Shown here: piece after piece, positions 9,829 to 20,500 of the stretch
Numbering within the stretch: the stretch's first letter is position 1
How the letters are laid out: the number at the start of each line of letters is the position of its first letter
NCBI GenBank assembly: GCA_020636355.1
Contig: JACJYB010000010.1
Span: 1 to 64,000, forward strand
Length of the DNA stretch: 64,000 nt
From: Lewinellaceae bacterium
GTDB taxonomy: Bacteria > Bacteroidota > Bacteroidia > Chitinophagales > Saprospiraceae
Reading direction: 5' to 3'
Position numbers and translations under genes: made by a program
The notes under the pieces: generated by a model
The model's database searches: none
What the model was told of the DNA's origin: nothing
Seen by the model: the letters and a program-made list of their open reading frames with translations, nothing else

Positions 9829-9865
9829 AAAAGATGCTCTTGACTAGTCAAGAGCATCCTTTTTA
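9829..9865 (+). terminator. Rho-independent terminator after the carboxylesterase
   Basis: A perfect 26-bp palindrome at 9833-9858 (arm GATGCTCTTGA, loop CTAG, opposite arm TCAAGAGCATC) is followed by CTTTTT and preceded by AAAA. An 11-bp perfect stem plus T-run is a strong intrinsic terminator. It closes the esterase unit 65 bp after the stop. Confidence 0.85.
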
Positions 9866-10040
9866 TCAAGCCACCGGACCGACCTGACCAAACCATCCAC
9901 TCGATTCTTGAGATACATTGCTTCTCAAATAGCAAAATGTTTATATCTTACACACGCCTTTTTTAAGTCCTGCCAAAATTTAAACACACTATTTTTTTGA
10001 TTTTGGTCCATCCATTGGTGGGCTGATAAACGAAGAGTCT

Positions 10041-11368
10041 ATGTCAAGAATTTCCTACCGCCTCCTGGCGTTGGCAGGAGCTATGTGCTTATTTGCACCT
10101 TCCCTTTTTCACAAACAGAAACTCCGGTTGATACCGGCGCCACCGCATGGATGCTGACATCCACCGCACTGGTCCTGATGATGGTCCCCGGACTGGCGAT
10201 GTTTTATGGTGGTTTGGTGCGGACTAAAAACGTACTCGGCACCATGATGCATAGTTTTGTAGCCATGGGTATCATGACCATCCTCTGGGTGGTGGCCGGT
10301 TATGCGATGTGTTTCGGGACCCAATGTGCTGGGGGGCTGGTTCGGATGGGACAGCGGATTCGTTTTCCTGAAAAAATGGACAACTCCATCCTGGATGTTG
10401 GTGTCCCCGAATACGTCTTCAGCATGTTCCAGGCTAAATTTGCCATCATCACCCCGGCACTGATCGCTGGTGCGTTTGCTGAGCGCGTCCGGTTTAAATC
10501 GTACGTCGTTTTTATATCCTTGTGGGGCTTGCTGGTCTACAATCCTTTGTGTCATTGGGTTTGGGCTTCCGACGGATTTTTATTTAACCTGGGAGCCAAC
10601 GGAGCGATCGACTTTGCCGGTGGCACGGTGGTACATATCTCAGCAGGGGTCAGCGGACTGGTTGCCGCATTATTCCTGGGTGCTCGTCGGGTTTCCCCAA
10701 AACGGCCATGCCGCCGAGTAATCTGGTGATGACCATGATTGGTGGCGGTCTGCTGTGGGTAGGCTGGTTTGGATTTAATGCCGGTAGTTCCATTCAGAGT
10801 GGATTGAGTACCGCCCAGGCGCTTACGGCTACCCAGGTTGCTGCAGCAGCAGGTGCGATCACCTGGATGATCATCGAAGGGTGGCATCAGGGCAAAGCCA
10901 CCGCGCTGGGATTGGTATCCGGATTCTGGCCGGATTGGTGGCAGTGACACCCGCAGCAGGGGTTGTACAGCCGGTTGGTGCCATGGCTCTGGGTGTTTTG
11001 GCGTCCTTCGGTTGTTATGGTGCTATCATGATCAAGAACAAGCTGGAAATACGATGATAGTCTGGATGCCTTTGGTGTTCACGGTGTAGGTGGAATCATC
11101 GGTGCCCTTTTCTTGCCTTTTTTATCCGCCCCAGCTGGATGCAGTCCGCAGCTGAAGCCGCTGGTGGCAGCTGGTCCGTCTGGCAGCAGTTTGGTGTACA
11201 ATTTGTCGCGGTGGCCATAGCCGTCGTATATGCCGGCTTGATGACCTGGATCCTGATGATCGTGATCAATAAGATCATGGGATTCCGTTCCAGTGCTGAG
11301 AAAAAATGCAAGGCCTCGACAGTGCCTACCATGGAGAACACGGATATGGATTCCTGAATCCCAGCTAA
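10041..11368 (+). CDS. amt: Ammonium transporter (Amt/Rh family), frameshifted
   Basis: A membrane protein of about 440 residues that conducts ammonium across the inner membrane. The ATG at 10041 gives a signal peptide (MSRISYRLLALAGAMCLF), and one restored T near 10110 joins it to the frame beginning QTETPVDTGATAWML. Family motifs follow: GLAMFYGGLVRTKNVL, ITPALIAGAFAERVRF, NPLCHWVWASDGFL, and DFAGGTVVHISAGVSGL with the first pore His. A shift near 10705 leads to MTMIGGGLLWVGWFGFNAGSS; more shifts lie near 10930, 11055 and 11310. The true tail is read in the last frame as GLDSAYHGEHGYGFLNPS, ending at 11368. A PII gene follows after 67 bp, the classic Amt-GlnK arrangement. Confidence 0.85.
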
Positions 11369-11435
11369 CACCGCATTAGATCACACCGACGATCGGACAA
11401 AACAGGTATTTTAAGCAGTTCAAATTCCAGTTATT

Positions 11436-11797
11436 ATGAAATTAATCACCGCCATCATACGTGAGACCAAACTGGACCAGGTCCGGGAAGCGCTCATCCA
11501 GAATGAAATAGAACGCATCACCGTCAGCCGGGTATCCGGCCATGGACGGCAACGCGGAGAGGAAATCTACCGGGGCCGCAAAGTGGTCCCCAACCTGATT
11601 CCCAAAGATCAAATTGGAATCGCCGTCAATGAGGCATTTGTAGACATTACGGTCAATACCATCATCGAAGCCGCCAAGTCCAACCCTGAAGAAGTTAAAG
11701 ATCCTTCGAGCTGATTGGCGATGGCAAGATCTGGATCACCCATCTGGAAGAATGCATCCGTATCCGTACGGAAGAAAAGGGTAGTGACGCCATTTGA
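11436..11797 (+). CDS. glnB: Nitrogen regulatory PII protein, one frameshift near the C-terminus
   Basis: PII trimers sense ATP/ADP and 2-oxoglutarate and, when next to amt, plug the ammonium channel. The reading frame gives MKLITAIIRETKLDQVREAL, then the family signature with the T-loop region (SGHGRQRGEEIYRG, including a Tyr) and IGIAVNEAFVDITVNTIIEAA. It stops at 11714 (92 residues), but another frame continues with GDGKIWITHLEECIRIRTEEKGSDAI to 11797, the expected PII C-terminus, so a shift near 11700 is likely. Restored length is about 120 residues, normal for the family. The T-loop is of the KVVPNLIPK type rather than the enterobacterial one; whether its Tyr is modified cannot be said. 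Could equally be named glnK. Confidence 0.85.
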
Positions 11798-11806
11798 TGG
11801 CTAAAC

Positions 11807-12558
11807 TTACCAGATATAAGGAATAAATGCTTTGCGCTCTTTCGGATAATCCGGGAAGTGCTCGCGGTACCAGTGGTGATGGGCCACGGCCCGTGGAATC
11901 AGGTTGGCAGCCGTCCAGATCAGGAAGGTCAGTGCCGGCAAACTCCAGGTCATTAGGGCAAATCCGGCCCATTCCAGGGTTTCTCCGAAATGATTGGGGC
12001 AGCTGATGCGATTGAACAGACTGCCACGGGGTATCTTTGTAGTTGGTTTCACCCGGTTTCCGTAAATGGATCAGGATGTTATCTGCCTGCCAGTTGATGA
12101 CCATTCCCCAGGCAAACAGGATCAGCCCTCCGATAAAGGGCCAATGGTTTCTCCAGTCCGGGGGGTAATCGGCGAAATGGGAAAAGTAATATCCGAGAAA
12201 AAAATCCATTGACGGTATTAAAAATCATGGCCGACAACATAATGACTACCGGCATGCGCTTCCCGGAAGTATGGATGCGGAATGGAAAGATCAAGCTCCG
12301 GTTGATGTAGTGCAGTAAAAACAACCTGCAAAAAAGGTGGTGATTCCGTTTTTGGCCAGCCGTTGGCAGCGTACAGAAAGAAAACACGATAACCGTGAAC
12401 TCCATAACCACCCATCCGGTCCGGTTGTTGACGGTGGGGCCCCAACCAGGCCGGACGTGTCGACCATAGGGCGCGCTGAGAAAGAACAGGAAGATGAAGG
12501 TACAAACGGCTACCCCCATCCAGATGTAGTTAAAAAGGCAGAAGGTTTCCCAGCTCAT
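11807..12558 (-). CDS. Steroid 5-alpha-reductase family membrane protein (PF02544-like), frameshifted
   Basis: About 250 residues in pieces: 12558 down to about 12200 starts MSWETFCLFNYIWMGVAV and SAPYGRHVRPGWGPTVNNRTGW; a second frame gives GYYFSHFADYPPDWRNH and QADNILIHLRKPGET; a third gives KIPRGSLFNRISCPNHFGE and ends RKAFIPYIW. The C-terminal signature with LxxLRxPGE, YKIPxGGLFxxISCPNYxGE and YPxxRKAxIPF matches 3-oxo-5-alpha-steroid 4-dehydrogenases, NADPH-dependent enzymes that reduce a conjugated enone double bond. There are several membrane helices. Bacterial members act on steroids or unknown lipids. The gene lies 11 bp after a minus-strand SDR gene, so the two probably form an operon. 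The plus-strand PII gene ends 9 bp away, tail to tail. Confidence 0.75.
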
Positions 12559-12569
12559 GACCAGCGATT

Positions 12570-13549
12570 TTATGGAAGATAACGATGTTCTTTAAACCAG
12601 CGGTAACTGTCGCGGATTGTTTCCTCCAGCGGGCGGGGATGATACTCAAATGCTTTCCGGACCTTAAGTAGGGAGATGTGACGGGATCCTTCCTTCAGGG
12701 CGAGCAGAGCCTCCCGGGTGTACAAAGGATCACTTTTGGTTACTGCCACCGCATAAAGCCGGACAAATGGTAATCCTAAATGGACCAGCCAGTCTGGGGC
12801 AAGAGTTTGGGTGACGTTCACCCCGGTTATCGCCTGGACCATTTTTTTTGCCAGATCGGTCAGCGAGGCGTAATGGCCGGAAACCAGATAAGCGGTACCT
12901 GGCTGGCCCTGGTCTAGCGCCAGCAGCGCGCCTGAACAATGTCACGGACATCCACCCAGTTGTAACCACCCTGAACCAATAAAGGAAGTTTTCCCTGGTG
13001 CATCATGAGCAGCATCTGGCCGGTATACGAAGGCTCATAATCGCCGGGCCCAATGACTGCCGTGGGGCAGAGGGCGATGATCTCCGGTCCGCGCACATTC
13101 AGGATAAATTTCAGCGCCTGTGCTTTACTGCGGTTGTAGGCAACGGAACTGTCGATGGCCAGAGGTTGATTTTCATCGATCTCCAGTTCCGGATCACCGG
13201 TTTGAAAGGCGTGGATGGATCCGAAGTAAATGATCCGGCGAAGTCCATGATTGATGGCACCGGAAACCAGCTGTCTGGTGCCTTCCACATTGACCTTTTC
13301 GACCATCCCATGGTGTCCTCCGGAGATGGATACGAAGGCAGCAAGATGATAAACTACTTCACAACCCTGAAGCAGGGTGTCGATTGATTTAGGGTCGTTG
13401 ATGTTCCCTTCGATCCGCTGAACCGGCAAACCTGCCAACGAAGTTCTTTTGCGCCGCTCCAGGACGCGTACCTGGTGCCCTGCCTCTAAAAGTTGGCGCA
13501 CCAATACATTGCCAATACGGCCTCCTGCTCCGGTAACTGCAATTTCCAT
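12570..13549 (-). CDS. NAD(P)-dependent SDR epimerase/3-beta-hydroxysteroid dehydrogenase-like, one frameshift
   Basis: An extended SDR of about 325 residues. It begins MEIAVTGAGGRIGNVLVRQL, a TGxxGxIG nucleotide-binding motif, then DPKSIDTLLQGCEVVYHLAA and the catalytic motif YNRSKAQAL (YxxxK), followed by CPTAVIGPGDYEPS. Near 12925 the frame breaks after VDVRDIVQA and resumes with ALLALDQGQPGTAYLVSG and KKMVQAITGVNVTQTLAP, ending RWFKEHRYLP. The GPGDYEPS pattern and general order fit dihydroflavonol-reductase or 3-beta-HSD-like SDRs. It is directly upstream of the steroid-reductase-like gene, so a shared pathway on a sterol- or terpenoid-like substrate is possible (inference). Confidence 0.8.
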
Positions 13550-13615
13550 GTATTGAATCTAAGATCTTTCTCGCGAAATAGCTCAAGTGCGTTGGATTAT
13601 TGGTCGCCCCGGTAC

Positions 13616-13645
13616 TTGACCCAGCCAAATTTTTATATCTTTTGG
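13616..13645 (+). promoter_or_regulatory. Possible Bacteroidota-type promoter before the first sensor kinase
   Basis: A TTG at 13616-13618 and TATCTTTTG at 13636-13644 resemble the Bacteroidota -33 TTTG / -7 TAnnTTTG promoter with a 17-base spacer. The -7 match has one extra base, and the 5' leader would be about 100 nt. Weak call based on consensus only. Confidence 0.25.
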
Positions 13646-13754
13646 ATGGAATAGTAAATAGGAACCAGAAAAATTCCTGCCAGCGGGTTTAAAGGTAATT
13701 CTGGTCTTTACACGAATTATAAAATGGTAACCCGGTCAAAAAACCAATCATTAC

Positions 13755-16700
13755 ATGGTAAAGAGAAGTGCGCATTTCGTCCTGTCCATCATGATTGGGA
13801 TAATGATCGTGCTGTCTTCCGGGCTCTATGCACAAACCATCACCGGTACTTTCACGCAATTAACTGAGAAGGATGGCCTATCCAGCAATACCGTAAATAG
13901 TATTTTAGTTGATGATCTGGGTTTTATCTGGATCGGCACCTACAATGGTTTGGTACGTTACGACGGATATGAATTTAAGCGATTTTACTCCGACCCCAAC
14001 GACCCTGATGCCATCCGGGGCATGGTAACCGGTAATTTATACGAGGACAGTAGAAAGAACATCTGGTTAGGTACCGGCCCCGCTTTCATCATTAGGTATG
14101 ATCCAGTTGCCAGAGCTTTCCGTTCGTACGATATAGATTCCTTACTCACTCCGCAATTAGGTCAAGCACCCATTAATGGCTATTACATGAATGATGTTTG
14201 CGAGGATGACCGGGGCAGAATGTACTTTGGAATCAGTGGGCCGGAACAACTGCAAAATGGATTGATTTACATTGATGAAGGTCAGGATCAAGTTCAATTA
14301 TTTCCAAATTCAGACACCCGGCCTTTACAGAATGTATATTCAATCAAAAAGGATGATAACGGTAATATTTGGCTGGCGACCAATAGTGGTTTTTTTCAAA
14401 TTGACCGTGAAGGAAAAATTAAAAGAAATGGACCGTTCAACGCTGAATTTTCCGCAGCCGGAGATTGGAGAATATTACGTACAAAGTGATTTTATTACGA
14501 ACAATCACATCTGGTTTCTGTTGAGTGACCTAAGCATATACGATTACGACTGGAACCCAATTCTTACCAAAACTGGAAATCTCCGTTCCAAAACATCTCT
14601 GAAAATCAAAGGCGCATTGCGCGGAATTTCACCATGGATAAGGATGGCCATTTTTGGATAGGAACCAATGCCGGCATCCAGTATTTTGATCCGGTTACCG
14701 GGCAGTTTAAATTGATTGAAAGTGCGTTCAACTCACCATGGAATGCGGTGGATGTTCGGTTTAACACTGGATGATTTTGATAATTTGTGGATAGGTACTG
14801 CCAACAACGGGGTTTTTCGGTTCGAACAAAAACCCCGGTTCAGGTCCTACCTTAACGCGACAGCAAGCGCTTCTTCCAATGCCCCGGCAAGCAAGCAGTT
14901 CATCGAAGGGGTTGGGTCAGTAACCTGGTGGAAACTCCAGAAGGTTTGATTGCCATGAACTGTAGTTCAGGATTATCCTTATTGGATCCGGAAACCAATC
15001 GCATTGAGAATTACAATTATGGCAGTTGGATTGGAAATCAATATTATTTCACATGCATGTGGGTGAACCGGGACAGCATTTACCTCGGTGGTAATATTAA
15101 TTTTGGCTTTTCACTGAAATCCAGGCAGTTTAAAAAGTTACATTCCCGGGTATTCCCCGGAACGTGACCATTACCAGTCACATCACCGATCGTCAGGGCA
15201 CCGAATGGATCAGCACCCGCTCCGGGCTTTACCAGCGATCACCGGATCAGCGGATTTTTGCACGATGTACATTGACAGATGCCAGGTCTGCTGATTTAAG
15301 CAACCTGGATATAGCCGAAATATTTGAGGGCACCAGCCAGCTTCTGTGGTTTATTTCCGACATGGGAATTTATAAATACGAAATGGAAAGCGGACTTATT
15401 GAAAGAATAGGTAATAATAAAAACTCAGGTAACGTATTTATTTCCCAGGACATCAATTCATTTTACGAAGACCGGCATGGTATGGCCTGGACCGGAGGAT
15501 GGCAAGGTGGATTGGCCAGATATAATACAGAGACCGGTGAAATTAAAAACTTACCCATAGACGACGGATTGCCCTCCATGAGTGTTCAGTCCATCATCGG
15601 TGACGATAAAAACGAATCGGTATGGATGAGTACGTTTAACGGACTTTGCCGCTTTGATCCTGCTACCGAGACCTTTTACAGCTTCACGCTGGAAGATGGC
15701 ATCCAGGGATCCCTCTTTTCCGATGGTTCCTATCTGAAGACATCAGGTGGATTATTTGTTTTTGGAGGAAGTAATGGCATCACCGTATTTAATCCGGAAG
15801 ATTTTAATATAAAATATGATCCGCCCAAGGTGTACATCACCGATTTTAAATTGTTTAATAAATCTGTATTACCCGGCGAAAATTCGGTTCTGCAGAAGCC
15901 CATTTATGAGACCGACAAGGTTGTTCTATCGCATCATCAAAATGACATCTCTCTGCAATTTGTTGCATTGCATTATTCCAATCCGATCAAAAATAAATAT
16001 TCCTACAAACTCGAGCCATTTGATGAAACCTGGCGGGTAACCACCAATCAAAAAGAAGCATTCTATCCCAATTTGCCTCCCGGTGAATACCATTTTCAGG
16101 TAAAAGCAGCCAGTGATAAAGGCGTCTGGAATGAGGAAGGAGCACATCTATTAATCGTCATTTTGCCGCCGTGGTGGCAAACCTGGTGGGCCTATCTGCT
16201 ATACGTGGTGTTGTTCTTTCTGGGACTTTATTCACTTATTCGCTGGCGAACCAAATCCCTGGAGTCGGAAAAAATGGTTTTGGAAGAAAAAGTAGCTGAG
16301 CGGACTTCAGCATTAAATCAATCGCTCGAGAATCTAAAGTCAACGCAATCCCAACTCATCCAGGCTGAAAAAATGGCGTCCCTGGGTGAGCTCACGGCGG
16401 GCATAGCCCATGAAATTCAAAACCCGCTCAATTTTGTCAATAATTTTTCTCAGAGGTCAACCGCGAATTGATCCTGGAGATCAGGGAAGCAGTTGATAAA
16501 TCCGATCGGGCTGCCCTGGACGGAAGAAGCTGACCAGTGATCTGCTGGAAAATGAGGAGAAAATTACCCATCATGGACGTCGTGCCGAGAGCATCGTCAG
16601 AAATATGCTGCTTCACTCCCGGTCCACGTCCGGAGAAAAGAACCTGTCCGGATCCATGAGCTGGTTGACGAGTATCTGCGGCTGGCCTATCACGGTATGC

Positions 16701-17099
16701 GTGCCCGCGATAAATCATTTAATGCGGAATTAAAAACACACTATGAAAATGACCTGCCTGAATTAAAAGTGATTCCCCAGGATATAGGCAGAGTGCTGTT
16801 GAACTTATTCAACAATGCATTTCAGGCGGTTGAAAATATTGAAAATCCGGTAGTTTCGGTGTCTACCCGTAAAATAGCTGAGGGGTGGAAATCGAAATTG
16901 CAGACAATGGTCCCGGAATCCCGGAAGAAATCAGGATAAGATCTTTCAACCGTTCTTTACCACCAAGCCTACCGGTCAGGGAACGGGATTGGGACTAAGC
17001 CTGAGTTATGATATTGTGAAGGTCCATGGTGGAACGATAAAGGTCCATAATAGTCCTGAAGGAGGAGCCGTATTTTGCATCCGGTTGCCGACAGGCTGA
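13755..17099 (+). CDS. Propeller-type sensor histidine kinase (reg_prop/Y_Y_Y), many frameshifts
   Basis: Restored length about 1114 residues. Signal peptide (SGLYAQ cleavage region), then a periplasmic two-component-regulator propeller whose blades show the typical DDLGFIWIGTYNGLVRYDG pattern many times, then a Y_Y_Y domain with YSYKLEPFDETW and NLPPGEYHFQVKAASDKG, the WWQTWWAYLLYVVLFFLGLYSL membrane segment, a short coiled coil, and a HisKA/HATPase core. The phosphoacceptor His codon is at 16409 (GIAHEIQNPL). The ATPase G-boxes are broken by shifts, but TGQGTGLGLSLSYDIVK is readable near 16970-17025. At least seven reading-frame changes (near 14460, 14650, 14710, 14930, 15160, 16450 and 16900). 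No receiver or DNA-binding domain. First of eleven kinases on this strand. Confidence 0.8.
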
Positions 17100-17587
17100 A
17101 TCCTAGGTTATAGGAAAGGGATCGCCAGCAGAAATAAATTGAAGAGCAACTCTGAGAGCAATGGGCCTGCATAGGACCCCTTGTCTGAGGCCAGCACCCC
17201 AATGAATGCCTCAGTATTCTGAGTATTGTAGGGTTGGACGACCCATCGATGCAAAGGTTTAATGCATAAAGTTAGAAGAGCCCCAAAATTACCGGCTTAA
17301 ATCGCCCTCCAAACAATCACCTTCAAATCAACCAGTCCCGCAATTACATACCATTAGGGAATGCCGAGGAATATCCCTAAATTATCCCTGAACATGGAAA
17401 GACCCCCAAATTATTACGGGTAATTCCATTTCATAGCCAAGCAGTGAATAAACCCAAAAAACCATATCGAATGTGTCAGATCCTCAACGATATTTCGCCA
17501 AGGTCCCTCTCCATTTTCCAAGTCAGCCTTACTATCATCTGATGATTTGTTTAATACATAAATGACAGATAGTCAAACCTATGTGAA
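17100..17587. other. 488-base leader before the giant kinase, with two inverted repeats
   Basis: No plausible gene on either strand. It holds an inverted repeat with 7-bp arms TTAGGGA/TCCCTAA at 17354-17380 (13-base loop) and a near-perfect small palindrome ATCATC-T-GATGAT at 17534-17546, about 40 bp before the ATG. A clear Bacteroidota -7 box was not found. This is the longest spacer ahead of any kinase in the array, so it probably holds the promoter of the giant gene and those following it. Confidence 0.45.
17354..17380. repeat. Inverted repeat in the leader of the giant kinase gene
   Basis: Arms TTAGGGA (17354-17360) and TCCCTAA (17374-17380) around a 13-base loop. No T-tract follows. It could be an operator or a weak RNA hairpin, and may be chance in AT-rich DNA. 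Confidence 0.35.
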
Positions 17588-20500
17588 ATGGGAAGCGAGA
17601 AGACAAAAAGTGCGGAACAGGAAGTCCTGGAAGTTTACCACGCCTATATAAATGCATATCTGAGCGGAGATATTGAACGCATGGTCACCGACTTTGCGGA
17701 AGATGTGGTGATCATTGGTTCAGCGGGTGGCGAAATATTTAATAATAAAGCAGAAGTCACTGAATATTACAAGTCTACGGCTAACCAGGTTGCGGGTATC
17801 GTTGAATTAAGAAACCGGAACCTGAGGGTGCAGGTTCAAGGGTTAACGGCTCTCATCGTCGAACAAACCGACCTCTGCGTTCAGATGGATGGCGAATGGT
17901 CCCTGTACAGCCCTTTCCGGGTCACCACACATCTTAGCCACAAGGAGGGTCAATGGTTTATCGTTTTACAGCATGGATCTGTTCCCGATGCCAGAGCTGG
18001 TGAAGGCGAACAACTTAATACGGACGACCTCAAAGCCGAAAATGTCCGGCTGCAGGAAGCCATCAAGCGGCGCACGATCGAGCTGGAGGTAAAAAACCGG
18101 GAACAGGAGATTGAGGCTTCTGTGGAAAGAGTGCGCTCAAAGTCACTGGCCATGAGTCAGAGTACTGAAATTCAGCAGGTCATCAACACCGTATTCGAGC
18201 AATTGGGTGGTTTGGGACTGGAAATGAACGTCGCAAGCATCTTTATTTTTAAAGAAGGGTCCAAAGATTGGGAACAATGGGTTGCGTCAGCAGATACCTC
18301 TTATTCGACCTGTTTTTCAATTCCTTATTACGATCATCCCATATTCAGGGATTTGGATAAAGCCAGAAAAGCCCATAAAGCCTTTTACACGATTAAGTAC
18401 CCGAAGAAGATCAAGGATCAATGGTTCGATTATGCCTTTACCCATACGGAATATCAACGTATCCCGGACCAGCGCAAAGCTTATCTGCTGAATAGTGAAT
18501 TTTTTCTGGTTGCCTTTGCATTGAGCGCTCATACCGGAATCCAGCTGTCTAAATATGCCGGTGATGCATTTACCGAAGAAGATCAACGGATTCTCCAACG
18601 ATTTTCCATTGTATTCGAGCAAGCCTATACCCGCTTTCTGGACCTGCAAAAGGCAGAGACCCAGACCCGTGAAGCACAGATCCAACTCGCACTGGAGCGC
18701 GTCCGGGCTGCTACCATGTCTATGTTTCGCAGCGAAGACCTTGGAAAGGTAGCCCAGATTTTATTTCTTCAAATGCAACAATTGGGCAAAGGCCTGGACC
18801 GCGCCATGATACCCATCGTAGACACCAGGACACATTCGGCTAATGCCTGGATGACGACCGAGGACGGCGCTGGTGTGAAGGACGGCATCCAGGTATCCTG
18901 GCTTGGACATCCGGTCCTGAATGAAGTTTACGAGGCCTGGTTAAGGGAAGAGGCGTTCATCGAACAGGATTTGGTTGGCACTCGCCTGGATGAATTCATC
19001 CATTGGATTCAAGCCAATACGACAACACCCTATAGCCAAAACCAGCCCAAAAGAAGGGTATACGGTTATGCTCGATTTAGTTATGGTATGATCGCCATCA
19101 TTAAATCGACGGGGATAACCACTGAAGAGCGGAACATACTCATCCGATTTGCCAAGGTATTTGAACAAACCTACACCCGATTCCTCGATTTGAAGAAGGC
19201 CGAAGCACAGGCCCGGGAGGCGCAAATTGAAACGGCCTTGGAGCGGGTGCGGGCCCATACGATGGCCATGCATCAAAGCAGTGAATTGTCAGCTACGGCG
19301 GTGATCCTTTTCAACCAGCTGCGAAGTCTGAATTTAATGCCTGAAAATATCAGGGTCTTTTTCAGTCTGATAGACACACAATCCGATTCGGCAGAAGTTT
19401 GGATGACCAGCAAGGATGGTCATTTTCGCCCGGGAAGTCATCGCATTCCCATGCTGAACGAAAAGGAGCTGGCACAAATTTATCAATTATGGAAGGACAA
19501 GGTGCCATTGCTCATAAGGGATCTGAGTGGCAAAAGACTGGAAGATTACCATCGTTTCCTTCGGACATTGCCCCATGTGACCCGGGATGATGGTTTTCGG
19601 GAAATGCTCGATCATCCTCCGGAGCGGTTTGTCCTTACGGAAGCCAGCCATCGTTTTGGTACCATTGGGATCACCAGTTTTGAGCCTTTGTCCGTTGAAG
19701 CGGGAAATTTACTTGTGCGTTTTTCCAAGGTCTTCGAGCAAACTTATACCCGATTTCTGGATCTTCAAAAAGCGGAGATCCAGGCCAGAGAAGCGCAGAT
19801 CGAAGCGGCCCTGGAACGGGTGCGGGCAAAGACCATGGCCATGCACAACAGTGAGGAGGTCGGAGAAACCATTGTCCTGTTATTTGATGAATTAACCAGG
19901 CTGGGGTTAGAAAAACAAGCACGGTGCGGGATCGGGATTCTGGACGAGTCAAAATTTATGGAGTTATGGACGGCCTCTTTGCTGCAGGAGGGCCAGGTCA
20001 GGCTAAATATTGGACGAATTGACATGACCAAACATCCCTTGCTGACCGCGGGACGTGAAGCTTGGAAAAACGACCACTCAGATTTTATTTATGTCCTGGA
20101 GGGTGTAGACCTGATCCGGTATTTTTCGATCATCAATGATGAACCGGATTACACCTATCATATCGACCTGAACAATTTACCGGGCAAATTAATATTTAAT
20201 GAATTTGTCTTTCCAAATGGCATGCTCTACGCGTTTACCCGGGATCCGTTATCGGAAGAGATGGTACGTATTTGTAGACGTTTTGCCACGGTTTTTGGCC
20301 AAACCTATCGCCGGTATAAGGACCTGATCCGGGTAGAAGAACAAGCACGGGAAGCACAAATACAACTCAGCCTTGAACGCGTGCGGGCTAGTTCTCTGGC
20401 GATGAAGCAAAGTGACGAATTGAGTGATACCGCGATGCTTATGGCACAGCAGATCCGTGATCTGGGCATTGCCGCATGGGGATGTGCCTTTCACATTTAT

